From an uncultured bacterium (GTDB lineage Bacteria; Patescibacteriota; Patescibacteriia; Patescibacteriales; UBA12465): a DNA stretch of 6,147 nucleotides. Shown piece by piece: positions 1 to 6,058 of this stretch. The position numbers and the translations under genes are program-made. The DNA is taken from NCBI GenBank assembly GCA_903904095.1, contig CAIVBF010000019.1:1-6147 (forward strand), given 5' to 3'. Position 1 is the stretch's first letter. Every line of letters starts with the position of its first letter. The notes below the pieces were generated by a model. The model was not told the DNA's origin. It saw only the letters and a program-made list of their open reading frames with translations, and ran no database searches.

Positions 1-237
1 AAAAAACGGCTAGAGGTAATATCTTACTTTTTTAAAGCGAGAACTTGGAATTATTTAAAAAAAGCCCGCCACGATATCCAGAGTAATAGAAAAATTAAAG
101 ATAATGAAATATTAAAAATGGTATCTGGTAAAATCTGGTATCAAGAGATCGCCGACCCAAAACTAAAGATTATTAATCCTGTTTTTAATGCTTATTTTTT
201 ATTAATTAAATTTTTAGCTAATTTATTAAACTTTTAA
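1..237 (+). CDS. Glycosyltransferase, C-terminal fragment (cut by window start)
   Basis: An open frame runs from the first base to a TAA at 235-237 and encodes the last 78 residues of a protein whose start lies outside the window. The visible part is very basic in its first half (many Lys/Arg, ‘FFKARTWNYLKKARHD’), then has ‘KMVSGKIWYQEIADPKLK’ and ends in a hydrophobic, aromatic stretch (‘NPVFNAYFLLIKFLANLLNF’). I recognise this as the tail commonly following the catalytic domain of family-2 glycosyltransferases in Patescibacteria, where a basic amphipathic segment and a hydrophobic end would lie against the inner membrane. No catalytic motif is inside the window, so the family call is inference from the tail and from the glycosyltransferase that starts only 8 bp downstream on the same strand. 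That the frame is coding is well supported; the product name is less sure. Confidence 0.65.
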   Translation, partial: KKRLEVISYFFKARTWNYLKKARHDIQSNRKIKDNEILKMVSGKIWYQEIADPKLKIINPVFNAYFLLIKFLANLLNF

Positions 238-245
238 CCCTGGCT

Positions 246-1061
246 ATGGACCTCTCAATAATTATTGTCAACTATAAAAGTAAAGAAAAACTGAATCGTT
301 GTCTTGATTCAATAATTAAGGCTGATCTAAGAGGCTTAAATTATGAAATAATTTTAGTTGATAATAATTCCGGTGATGATTTAAATGATTTGTTATCTTT
401 GTTTGGCGAAAAAGTTAATATAAAATTAATAAATAGTTCAAAAAATTTAGGAATGGGCGGTGGGAATAATTTAGGAATTAGAGCGGCCAGCGGGGAGTAT
501 ATTTTAATTCTGAATCCTGATACAAGCGTCAAAGATAATGCAATCATTGTTTTATTTAATTATTTAAAAAACAATAAAAGAGTTGCTTTGGTTGGACCGA
601 AGTTGCTTTACCCTGACGGATTATTGCAATCTTCTTGTTCTCGTTTCCCAGTTTTTTTCATGCCTATTTTACGCCGCACTTTTCTCGGTAATTATTTTAA
701 AAAAATAAGAGATAGTTTTACGATGGATGATTTTGATCATAATTCTATAAAAGAGGTTGATTGGTTAATGGGTTCCTGTCTGCTCTTTAGAAAGGAAATT
801 ATTTTAGATAGTGGAAAAGTTTTTAAGCCCTATTTTGATGAGCGCTATTTTATGTATTTTGAGGATATAGATCTATGCCGCCAGATTTGGGCTAATGGAT
901 TTAAAGTGGTTTATAATCCAGAGGCAATTTTTGTTCATGATCATATGCGACAGAGTGCTAAGCATCCCTGGTATTTGGCGATTTTTTTAGATCGTTTAAC
1001 TTGGGATCATATTGGTTCATGGTTGAAATATTTTTTAAAGTGGACTATAAAGAAACTATAA
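246..1061 (+). CDS. Family 2 glycosyltransferase (rhamnosyltransferase-like)
   Basis: A complete 271-residue GT-A fold glycosyltransferase, expected to transfer a sugar from a nucleotide donor to a lipid-linked or surface glycan at the cytoplasmic face of the membrane. The N-terminal strand ‘LSIIIVNYKSKEKLNRCLDS’ (3-22), ‘VDNNS’ (38-42), ‘NLGMGGGNN’ (67-75) and the DXD-equivalent ‘LNPDT’ (89-93) form the donor and metal site. ‘VDWLMGSCLLFRKE’ (171-184) and ‘FDERYFMYFEDIDLCRQ’ (197-213, with E206/D207 as candidate catalytic base) form the acceptor half, followed by His231 and His233. This pattern is that of the GT2 branch containing WbbL/RfbF-type rhamnosyltransferases; donor and acceptor cannot be read from sequence. 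The C-terminus (251-271) is amphipathic and basic, with no full membrane span. ATG is taken as start because the first beta strand follows at once; no Shine-Dalgarno is visible. It lies 8 bp after the preceding glycosyltransferase and is probably co-transcribed with it. Confidence 0.9.
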   Translation: MDLSIIIVNYKSKEKLNRCLDSIIKADLRGLNYEIILVDNNSGDDLNDLLSLFGEKVNIKLINSSKNLGMGGGNNLGIRAASGEYILILNPDTSVKDNAIIVLFNYLKNNKRVALVGPKLLYPDGLLQSSCSRFPVFFMPILRRTFLGNYFKKIRDSFTMDDFDHNSIKEVDWLMGSCLLFRKEIILDSGKVFKPYFDERYFMYFEDIDLCRQIWANGFKVVYNPEAIFVHDHMRQSAKHPWYLAIFLDRLTWDHIGSWLKYFLKWTIKKL

Positions 1062-1117
1062 ATATAAAGTTATAAATTAATTTGTACCCGTCTATTTGCG
1101 GGAAGCTGTTAAATAAT

Positions 1118-1990
1118 ATGAAAAAAATAACAAAAGCTATTTTTCCAGTTGCGGGTTTTGGAACGAGATTTCTGCCGGCCACTAAAGCTCAACCAAAAGA
1201 AATGCTGCCGATAGTTGATAAACCGGTAATTCAGTATTTAGTTGAGGAAGCGGTTAAAGCCGGTATTGAAGAAATTACTTTCGTCACCGGACGCGGCAAA
1301 AGAGCGATTGAAGATCATTTTGATTACTCTTTTGAATTAGAAAAAACATTGGTAGAAAAAAATAAACTAGATTTATTGAAGAAAGTAAAAGCAATTGACG
1401 CTTTAGCCAAATTTTCCTATGTTCGCCAGCCTATTCCTAAGGGCGATGGGCATGCGGTTAATTGCGCCGCTCATCTATTCAATGACGATGAGTCAGTTTT
1501 AATTATGTTTGGCGATACGCTTTATGACGCCGAGATTTCTCCGGTGACTCAAGTTATGGATGTCTACGAAAAATATGGCGCAACCGTTATTGGCTTAGCA
1601 GAGGTTGAACATAGTCTTGTTAGCCAGTTTGGCGTAATCGGCGGCGAAGATTTGGGTAATGGAGTTTATAAGATTACTAAGTTTATTGAAAAGCCGGCGC
1701 TAGTTGATGCCCCCTCTAATTTAGTTCAAGTTGGGATTAATATAATTACTCCGGATGTTTTTAAAACCTTGTCCGGAATGGAATCGGGCAAGTCCGGGGA
1801 GATTAGACTAGCTGACGCTTTTGACCAAATGCTAGAAAATGGCCTGCCTCTTTATGGTAAAAAATTAGAAGGAGAATGGCTGGATACCGGTAACAAATTT
1901 AATTTTATTAAAGCGACTTTGAAATTCGGTCTTAAAGATCCAGAAATTAAGGATGACTTGAAGAAATTAATTAATGAGTTAGGAGATTAA
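1118..1990 (+). CDS. galU: UTP--glucose-1-phosphate uridylyltransferase (GalU/GtaB family)
   Basis: A 290-residue nucleotidyltransferase that makes UDP-glucose from UTP and glucose-1-phosphate, the donor for surface glycans. The signature loop ‘PVAGFGTRFLPATKAQPKEM’ (10-29) binds the nucleotide; ‘PIVDKPVIQYLVEEA’ (31-45) follows. ‘GDGHAVNCA’ (109-117) corresponds to GalU GLGHAV; ‘FGDTLYD’ (131-137) carries the metal Asp; ‘FIEKP’ (189-193), ‘VGINIITPDVF’ (205-215), ‘GEIRLADAF’ (227-235) and ‘EGEWLDTGNK’ (251-260) complete the fold. The last motif reads DTG where E. coli GalU has DCG, and ‘GEWLDTG’ recalls thymidylyltransferases, so sugar or nucleotide preference could differ. An in-frame TTG at 1082 would add 12 residues, but the family begins at ‘KKITKAIFPVAG’, so ATG 1118 is preferred; a weak GGGAAG at 1100-1105 sits 12 nt before it. 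The gene follows the glycosyltransferase after 56 bp on the same strand and ends at a hairpin terminator. Confidence 0.88.
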   Translation: MKKITKAIFPVAGFGTRFLPATKAQPKEMLPIVDKPVIQYLVEEAVKAGIEEITFVTGRGKRAIEDHFDYSFELEKTLVEKNKLDLLKKVKAIDALAKFSYVRQPIPKGDGHAVNCAAHLFNDDESVLIMFGDTLYDAEISPVTQVMDVYEKYGATVIGLAEVEHSLVSQFGVIGGEDLGNGVYKITKFIEKPALVDAPSNLVQVGINIITPDVFKTLSGMESGKSGEIRLADAFDQMLENGLPLYGKKLEGEWLDTGNKFNFIKATLKFGLKDPEIKDDLKKLINELGD

Positions 1991-2006
1991 ACTAATCTAG
2001 AAAAAT

Positions 2007-2036
2007 AAAAAAACCTTCTTTACCGAAGGTTTTTTT
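2007..2036. terminator. Bidirectional rho-independent terminator between galU and the PEGA gene
   Basis: The stem CCTTC (2014-2018) pairs with GAAGG (2025-2029) around a 6-nt loop. Seven A's (2007-2013) on one side and seven T's (2030-2036) on the other extend the stem and give a U-tract whichever strand is read. It starts 17 bp after the galU stop and ends 10 bp before the stop of the convergent gene, so it can end transcripts from both sides. Confidence 0.88.
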
Positions 2037-2046
2037 GATAGATTAT

Positions 2047-3369
2047 TTATTGAGTAATTATTTTATAGACCCCCTCCTGTTTATTTATTGTCGCGCTAAA
2101 GTAAATTAAGTCATTTTTTTCATCAAGCCAGACATCACTAATTTTATCGGTATTCAAAAGGTTGGTAATTGCCCCGCTTTTTAAATCAAGCGCGTTTAAT
2201 TCTTTATCACTGGAGAAAACTAAGTAATTATTTTTTTGGTTAGAAATAACTTTTGTTATGTTTTTTCCTAATCTCGTTATTAAGTTGTCCTGGCTATTCG
2301 TTTTATTGAAATGATGAATTTCCCAATCGTTATTGTAAAACAACTCCTCTGAATTAACCCACTGCCAACTAATAATATTCTTTAGAACATTAACTTCATT
2401 AAATTTTTCCTGGTTAATAAGATACAGAGTTTTATTTTGGCTGTCGTAAAGATTAATAACGCCTTGTTCTAATGACAGGTGATATTTAGCGATTGAGGGT
2501 AGATCTAGGGTTTGCTCAACTTTCTGAGTCTTTAAAGAATAATCTTGTAATTTTAATTTGTTATTTTGCTCGCTGACATAGAAAATATGATCGGAATAGG
2601 CGACAAAAGTTAGATAATTTTCGCCTTCTTTTACTGTAACACTTATATTATTACCGGTTATGTAATTAAGTGAATTATTATTTTGATAATAAAAACGATT
2701 AGTATTTGAGTCATAAAACCAGTTATTTGTTTCTTGGCCGACTTTTTGTTTAAGATCTTCGTTGCTGTTTTTGTTAAAATTTAAAATTATTCCATTGCTA
2801 AACAATCGGTCACCATTATCTAACCACTCAAAACCAGATTTTTTATCAGTGTTTATATCATAAACTTGGTTTGAGGAGAGGTTAATAATTTTTTTGGCAT
2901 CTATAATATACAAATATTTTTGGTTTGGGCTCAAGCTTATAGTGTTAGAAGTACTGCTGCTTATGAGCAGAGATAAGTCCGATCTAAAGAGATTAATATC
3001 TTCAAGAAAAGTAGTTTGACCGGAATAAATAGTAACTTTTTTTTCAAAAGGCCAATAGCCTTCTTCTTCAAATCTAATCTTGTATTCTCCTGGTAGTATA
3101 TTTTTTATCTTGGCTGGCGTTCTGATATAATTTTTTTGTCCCCAAGATAAAAAAGAATTAACCTCTGCTTTATCGTCTAAATAAATTAAAGCATTCTTAG
3201 GAATTGTGCTAACGGCTAGCATTCCTGTTTTTTGCAATAATTTATTAAAATTTAAAGGCCAGCTTAAATTAAATTTATAACCGGAGGCGTATAGAGAGAT
3301 AATTATCGTTAAAACGACAAATAAAAAAACAAAAATATGAAAAAGATAATTTTTGAAGAATTTAATCAT
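2047..3369 (-). CDS. Membrane-anchored PEGA-domain protein with propeller-like C-terminal region
   Basis: A 440-residue protein of unknown function. Residues 8-29 are strongly hydrophobic (‘LFHIFVFLFVVLTIIISLYA’) after a short basic N-terminus, which predicts an uncleaved signal anchor with the rest outside the membrane. Residues ~48-127 match a PEGA domain: ‘GMLAVSTIPKNALIYLDD’, then ‘TPAKIKNILPGEYKIRFEEE’ and ‘GYWPFEKKVTIYSGQTT’, the small beta-sandwich common in surface-layer and envelope proteins. Residues ~130-440 contain repeated short beta-strand patterns separated by Asn/Asp-rich turns (‘SPNQKYLYIID’, ‘NTNRFYYQNNNSLNYI’, ‘SNQKNNYLVFSSDKEL’, ‘DEKNDLIYFSA’), which suggests a TolB/WD40-like beta-propeller; this is inference from pattern, not a recognised family. 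It starts 3 bp after the murA stop with no Shine-Dalgarno, so it is probably co-transcribed and translationally coupled with murA. An envelope role fits both its topology and this partner. The length and the ATG choice fit the anchor at the very N-terminus. Confidence 0.85.
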   Translation of the reverse strand: MIKFFKNYLFHIFVFLFVVLTIIISLYASGYKFNLSWPLNFNKLLQKTGMLAVSTIPKNALIYLDDKAEVNSFLSWGQKNYIRTPAKIKNILPGEYKIRFEEEGYWPFEKKVTIYSGQTTFLEDINLFRSDLSLLISSSTSNTISLSPNQKYLYIIDAKKIINLSSNQVYDINTDKKSGFEWLDNGDRLFSNGIILNFNKNSNEDLKQKVGQETNNWFYDSNTNRFYYQNNNSLNYITGNNISVTVKEGENYLTFVAYSDHIFYVSEQNNKLKLQDYSLKTQKVEQTLDLPSIAKYHLSLEQGVINLYDSQNKTLYLINQEKFNEVNVLKNIISWQWVNSEELFYNNDWEIHHFNKTNSQDNLITRLGKNITKVISNQKNNYLVFSSDKELNALDLKSGAITNLLNTDKISDVWLDEKNDLIYFSATINKQEGVYKIITQ

Positions 3370-3372
3370 AGA

Positions 3373-4677
3373 TTAGCGATCAAGAATGGTTATGTCGGCG
3401 CCGAGTTTGTTGAGTCTGTTGTATAAATCTTCATAACCGCGATCAATTGAGTAGGAATTTCTTAAAATTGATTGACCTTTCGCGGCTAGCATGCAGATTA
3501 AAATATTAATTGAGGGCCGAAGGGCTGGCGGACAAACAATTTCATTCGGTTTTAATTCACTCGGTCCGGTGACGGTTACGCGATGCGGATCATGAAGCAT
3601 TATATCAGCGCCTAGTCTACTTAATTCAATATAGTAAATAGCTCTATTCTCGTAAATCCAGTCATGAACTAGAGTTGAGCCTTCGGCTTGAGTTAAAATT
3701 GGCACAAAAAGAGGCAGATTATCAATGTTTAAACCAGGATATGGCTGAGGATGAATTTTATCTGGCAAAGCTCGTAACCGGCTAGGAATTATTTCAATGT
3801 CAACAACATCAAAATAACCATTGCTGGATTTGTATGACTTACTGATTTTGAATTTCTGCCCCATCACTTTTAACTTTTCAATTTCTAAGGATAGAAAATC
3901 AATCGGACAATTAGTTATTTTTATATTTGATTTTGTAGTAATTGCTAAAGAGATAAAAGCCATTGATTCAATTGGATCAGGCATTAACGGATAATTTCTT
4001 ACTGGGCGTAGCTCCTTAACTCCATTAATTTTTAGATTATTAATACCCTCCCATTCAATTTTAGCTCCAGCTTTTTTTAAAAAAACGATTAAATCTTGAA
4101 CCATGTAGTTAGCGGAAGCAAATCTAATCTTTGTTTCACCGGGAGTGAAGATGGCCGCCATAATTGTATTTTCAGTAGCCGTATCACTTGTTTCATACAT
4201 TGTGAAAGAAGCGGCTTTTCTTTTCTCATAGCTTATATTATAAGCATTATTAGTTTCCTTTACTTTAATTCCTAAATACTTTAAGGCAATTACGTAAGGA
4301 TTGACAGTTCTTTTTCCTAATTTACAGCCCCCGGCCTTTGGCAGGGAAAAGTTTTTAAAGCTAGATGTTAGGGCACTCATCAAAAGAAGGGCAGATCTTG
4401 TCTTTATAAAGGATTCGCGATTTATTTTTTCCGGGAATAAATGGCCATCATTATATATTTCTAATTCGTGGTTTCCGCTCCAAGTTATTTTTAGGCCCAA
4501 GGAATTTAAAATCTCAATAATTCTATTAACTTCTTCAATGCGCGGGACATCGTTTAGGGTTGTTTTGCCCTTAATCATCGCCGTGGCGCATAGGATGGCG
4601 ACAGCCGAATTCTTAGCTGAATTAGTCTTTATCGTCCCATGGAGTTTTTTGCCCCCATTTATGAGTAAATTTGCCAT
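3373..4677 (-). CDS. murA: UDP-N-acetylglucosamine 1-carboxyvinyltransferase (MurA), divergent
   Basis: A 434-residue enzyme (E. coli MurA is 419) that transfers enolpyruvate from PEP to UDP-GlcNAc, the first committed step of peptidoglycan synthesis in the cytoplasm. The inside-out alpha/beta barrel of the EPSP-synthase family is evident. Residues equivalent to the E. coli catalytic set are present by my alignment: K22/N23 in ‘NSAKNSA’, R94, the fosfomycin-target cysteine C118 in ‘AGGCKLGKR’, R123, D319 in ‘YPGLNIDNLPLF’, and R387 in ‘CPPALRPSI’. The C-terminal ‘SYSIDRGYEDLYNRLNKLGA’ (408-427) is typical. Differences from the E. coli enzyme include a two-residue insertion before the cysteine (LPKAGGC against LPGGC), three extra residues before D319, and ‘PDPIES’ (233-238) where E. 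coli has PDRIET. This looks like a distinct sub-branch, yet probably active. The ATG at 4675-4677 starts the usual first strand; no Shine-Dalgarno precedes it. The promoter lies 40 bp upstream and the PEGA gene follows 3 bp downstream. Confidence 0.92.
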   Translation of the reverse strand: MANLLINGGKKLHGTIKTNSAKNSAVAILCATAMIKGKTTLNDVPRIEEVNRIIEILNSLGLKITWSGNHELEIYNDGHLFPEKINRESFIKTRSALLLMSALTSSFKNFSLPKAGGCKLGKRTVNPYVIALKYLGIKVKETNNAYNISYEKRKAASFTMYETSDTATENTIMAAIFTPGETKIRFASANYMVQDLIVFLKKAGAKIEWEGINNLKINGVKELRPVRNYPLMPDPIESMAFISLAITTKSNIKITNCPIDFLSLEIEKLKVMGQKFKISKSYKSSNGYFDVVDIEIIPSRLRALPDKIHPQPYPGLNIDNLPLFVPILTQAEGSTLVHDWIYENRAIYYIELSRLGADIMLHDPHRVTVTGPSELKPNEIVCPPALRPSINILICMLAAKGQSILRNSYSIDRGYEDLYNRLNKLGADITILDR

Positions 4678-4716
4678 ATATTAGGTAATTTTAATCTATA
4701 TTTTAATATTATCTTT

Positions 4717-4745
4717 ACTATAGCTCATTTATGGACATTTTTCAA
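4717..4745 (-). promoter_or_regulatory. Predicted sigma70-type promoter of murA
   Basis: Read on the minus strand, TTGAAA (4745-4740) is separated by exactly 17 bp from TATAGT (4722-4717): one mismatch to consensus in each hexamer. Transcription would start near 4710, leaving a leader of about 33 nt before the murA ATG. The -35 box lies inside copy 1 of the direct repeat described at 4728-4768. Confidence 0.7.
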
Positions 4746-4768
4746 TCCCGTTTATTGACATTTTTCAA
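4728..4768. repeat. Near-perfect 18-bp direct repeat in the murA/rplU divergent promoter region
   Basis: The sequence TTTAT-G/T-GACATTTTTCAA occurs at 4728-4745 and again at 4751-4768, 17 of 18 bases identical, with a period of 23 bp. Copy 2 contains the short inverted repeat TTGA-N6-TCAA (4755-4768); copy 1 has TGGA in the left arm. Copy 1 supplies the -35 box of the murA promoter on the minus strand and copy 2 that of the rplU promoter on the plus strand. It could be a duplicated promoter element or a pair of operator sites. Confidence 0.75.
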
Positions 4769-4782
4769 ATATCTGGTAATAT
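4755..4782 (+). promoter_or_regulatory. Predicted strong extended -10 promoter of rplU
   Basis: A perfect -35 hexamer TTGACA (4755-4760) is followed after 16 bp by TAATAT (4777-4782), which matches four of six consensus bases and is preceded by the extended -10 dinucleotide TG at 4774-4775. Transcription would start near 4789, giving a leader of about 33 nt. That leader is too short for a structured L21-type autoregulatory leader, and none is visible. Confidence 0.72.
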
Positions 4783-4821
4783 TGAGTAATGTTAAGCACA
4801 ATAGGTTAATTTTTTAAATTT

Positions 4822-5130
4822 ATGGCAAAAATTGCAGTTATTAAGACTGGCGGAAAACAGTATAAAGTCCAAGAAGGGGATACTCTAAAGATTGAAAAGT
4901 TAGACGCAGAAAATGGCGCTAAATTTAAATTAGAGACCTTATTAATCGCCGATGGCGCTAATATTGAATTAGGCCAGCCTTCTTTGGGCGAGAAAGTTGA
5001 GGTTGAAGTTTTAGATACCGCCAAAGATGATAAAGTATTGGTTGTTAAATACAAAAATAAAACTCGTTACAAAAAAACTGTCGGTCATCGTCAGATTTTA
5101 AGCAACGTTAAAGTTTTACACATTGCATAA
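4822..5130 (+). CDS. rplU: 50S ribosomal protein L21
   Basis: A 102-residue protein, essentially the full family length (E. coli 103), that binds 23S rRNA in the large subunit. The N-terminus ‘MAKIAVIKTGGKQYKVQEGD’ is the classical L21 opening, the middle ‘VEVEVLDTAKDDKVLVVKYK’ forms the barrel, and the end ‘NKTRYKKTVGHRQILSNVKV’ contains the conserved basic GHRQ signature that contacts rRNA. The ATG at 4822 gives the canonical start; the upstream AT-rich leader has no convincing Shine-Dalgarno. In most bacteria rplU is followed by rpmA (L27). Here a strong terminator follows and then convergent recR, so L27 is not adjacent and rplU is a single-gene transcript from the promoter at 4755-4782. 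Confidence 0.97.
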   Translation: MAKIAVIKTGGKQYKVQEGDTLKIEKLDAENGAKFKLETLLIADGANIELGQPSLGEKVEVEVLDTAKDDKVLVVKYKNKTRYKKTVGHRQILSNVKVLHIA

Positions 5131-5144
5131 TACTTAAACTCTTG

Positions 5145-5190
5145 AAAACTAAAAGTCCGCTACTTAATTAAGGCAGCGGACTTTTGTTTT
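5145..5190. terminator. Bidirectional rho-independent terminator between rplU and recR
   Basis: An 11-bp perfect stem, AAAAGTCCGCT (5151-5161) with AGCGGACTTTT (5175-5185), encloses a 13-nt loop that itself contains the palindrome CTTAATTAAG (5163-5172). Outer bases AAAAC (5145-5149) and GTTTT (5186-5190) continue the pairing after a one-base bulge and provide U-tracts on both strands. It lies 14 bp after the rplU stop and 25 bp before the recR stop, so it ends both convergent transcripts. Confidence 0.9.
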
Positions 5191-5215
5191 AAGATATATT
5201 CATTAAAAGGATAAT

Positions 5216-5812
5216 TTATTTGATTTCGTTGCGATATTTCAGGGCACTGCCCAAAGTTAATTCATCGGCATACTCTAAATCAGATCCGGCCGGCAATCCC
5301 TTAGCTAGCCTGGTTATTTTTAGGTGATCTTTCAGTATTTTATTTAAATATAAGGTGGTCGTTTCTCCTTCTATAGTGAAGTTTAAGGCGATAATTACTT
5401 CCTGGACTTTATTTTCTTTAATTATTTTAATTAATTTATCAATTGGTAAACTATCTGGGCCAATATCTTCAATCGTATTAATTAAATTACCGAGAACAAA
5501 ATATTTGCCTTCGTACTGTTTTGTAGATTCAATATTTAGTAAGTCTTGAGTATTGGAAACGATGCAGAGTAAGTCTGTTCGTCTATTATGGTCCTGGCAG
5601 ATTGGACATATTTCGGTTTCGCTGATCATTAGGCAGTTTTTGCAAATTGTTACTCCCTCTTTTAATTCGCTAATTGCTTTAGCTAAATTTTGTAATTTTT
5701 CGGAACTTTGTTTTAACAAATAAAAAACATAGCGTTCGGCTGTTTTTGGTCCGACGCTTGGGAGAGTACTGAGCTTTTCAATTAAGTTTTGAATCGCTTT
5801 AGGATACCTCAT
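5216..5812 (-). CDS. recR: Recombination mediator protein RecR
   Basis: A 198-residue protein (E. coli RecR is 201) that works with RecO (and RecF) to load RecA onto SSB-coated single-stranded DNA during gap repair. Domains in order: a helix-hairpin-helix for DNA binding (‘LSTLPSVGPKTAERYVFYLL’, 14-33), a C4 zinc finger with C57, C60, C69 and C72 (‘CKNC…CPIC’), a Toprim domain from ~82 (‘CIVSNTQDLLNIE’, then ‘VIIALNFTIEGETTTLYL’ at 139-156), and the Walker-B-like C-terminal end ‘GLPAGSDLEYADELTLGSAL’ (172-191). The acidic residue of E. coli RecR in ‘CVVE’ is Ser86 here; as I recall it is also non-acidic in B. subtilis (Gln), so this does not imply loss of function. The gene lies 21 bp downstream of ybaB on the same strand, the usual order. 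No Shine-Dalgarno precedes the ATG, so coupling to ybaB translation is plausible. Confidence 0.96.
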   Translation of the reverse strand: MRYPKAIQNLIEKLSTLPSVGPKTAERYVFYLLKQSSEKLQNLAKAISELKEGVTICKNCLMISETEICPICQDHNRRTDLLCIVSNTQDLLNIESTKQYEGKYFVLGNLINTIEDIGPDSLPIDKLIKIIKENKVQEVIIALNFTIEGETTTLYLNKILKDHLKITRLAKGLPAGSDLEYADELTLGSALKYRNEIK

Positions 5813-5833
5813 TTATTTAAAGGAGAAATAAAA

Positions 5834-6058
5834 TTAATTCATGCCTGGAAAACCGCCCATTTCTTGCATCTTTTTGGCCATTACTCTTTGAGTTTGTTTG
5901 ATAGCGTCATTAATACATTTTTTTACGGTGTCTTCCTGGGCTTCTTGATTTAAATTTGGATTTAGAGTCAAAGATAATACTTCCATATTGCCGTTAAGAA
6001 CTATTTTAACGCCGTTTCTTTCTTCGCTTATTTTTTCTTGGCTTAACGCATCTTGCAT
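5834..6058 (-). CDS. ybaB: YbaB/EbfC nucleoid-associated protein, 5' end missing
   Basis: A small DNA-binding protein thought to act as a dimer on the nucleoid, encoded next to recR. The frame shown begins at an ATG and gives 74 residues, but family members are about 100-110. What is present is the core and C-terminus: ‘NGVKIVLNGNMEVLSLTLNP’ (16-35) aligns with the beta-sheet ‘[20 protein letters not shown]’ of E. coli YbaB, followed by ‘CINDAIKQTQRVMAKKMQEM’ (48-67) and the Gly/Pro-Met tail ‘GGFPGMN’. The N-terminal helix (‘…QAQQMQEKMQKMQEEI’ in E. coli) is lacking; the ATG here corresponds to an internal Met of the conserved ‘KMQ’ segment. Upstream in the same frame there is no family-like sequence, and in-frame stops occur at 6119-6121 and 6134-6136. 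I read this as a gene interrupted by a chimeric join near 6059-6075, not a natural short form. Upstream dnaX, usual in this locus, is also not seen. Confidence 0.85.
   Translation of the reverse strand: MQDALSQEKISEERNGVKIVLNGNMEVLSLTLNPNLNQEAQEDTVKKCINDAIKQTQRVMAKKMQEMGGFPGMN

Noticed and set aside
341..547. Minus-strand 68-residue open frame
   Set aside because: It lies entirely opposite the glycosyltransferase catalytic core, whose motifs are clear on the + strand; the shadow has no recognisable family features.
1082..1117. TTG at 1082 as the galU start, adding 12 residues
   Set aside because: The extra residues are not family-like; ATG 1118 gives the standard N-terminus and has the weak GGGAAG upstream.
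4301..4684. Plus-strand 127-residue open frame
   Set aside because: It is antisense to the N-terminal part of murA, which carries K22 and C118; the shadow protein shows no domain.
4728..4768. The two 18-bp repeats as the start of a CRISPR array
   Set aside because: There are only two copies, with a 5-bp gap between them and no cas genes; promoter elements explain them better.
4806..5054. Minus-strand 82-residue open frame
   Set aside because: It is antisense to rplU, whose identity is certain; the Ser/Pro-rich product is a typical shadow translation.
5355..5549. Plus-strand 64-residue open frame
   Set aside because: It is antisense to the Toprim region of recR and has no support of its own.
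5819..5825. AAAGGAG on the + strand between recR and ybaB as a ribosome binding site
   Set aside because: Both flanking genes are on the minus strand, where this reads CTCCTTT, and no + strand gene starts nearby.
6056..6058. The ATG at 6058 as the true start of a naturally short YbaB
   Set aside because: The N-terminal helix needed for the usual fold would be missing, and the abrupt change in base composition right upstream points to a join.
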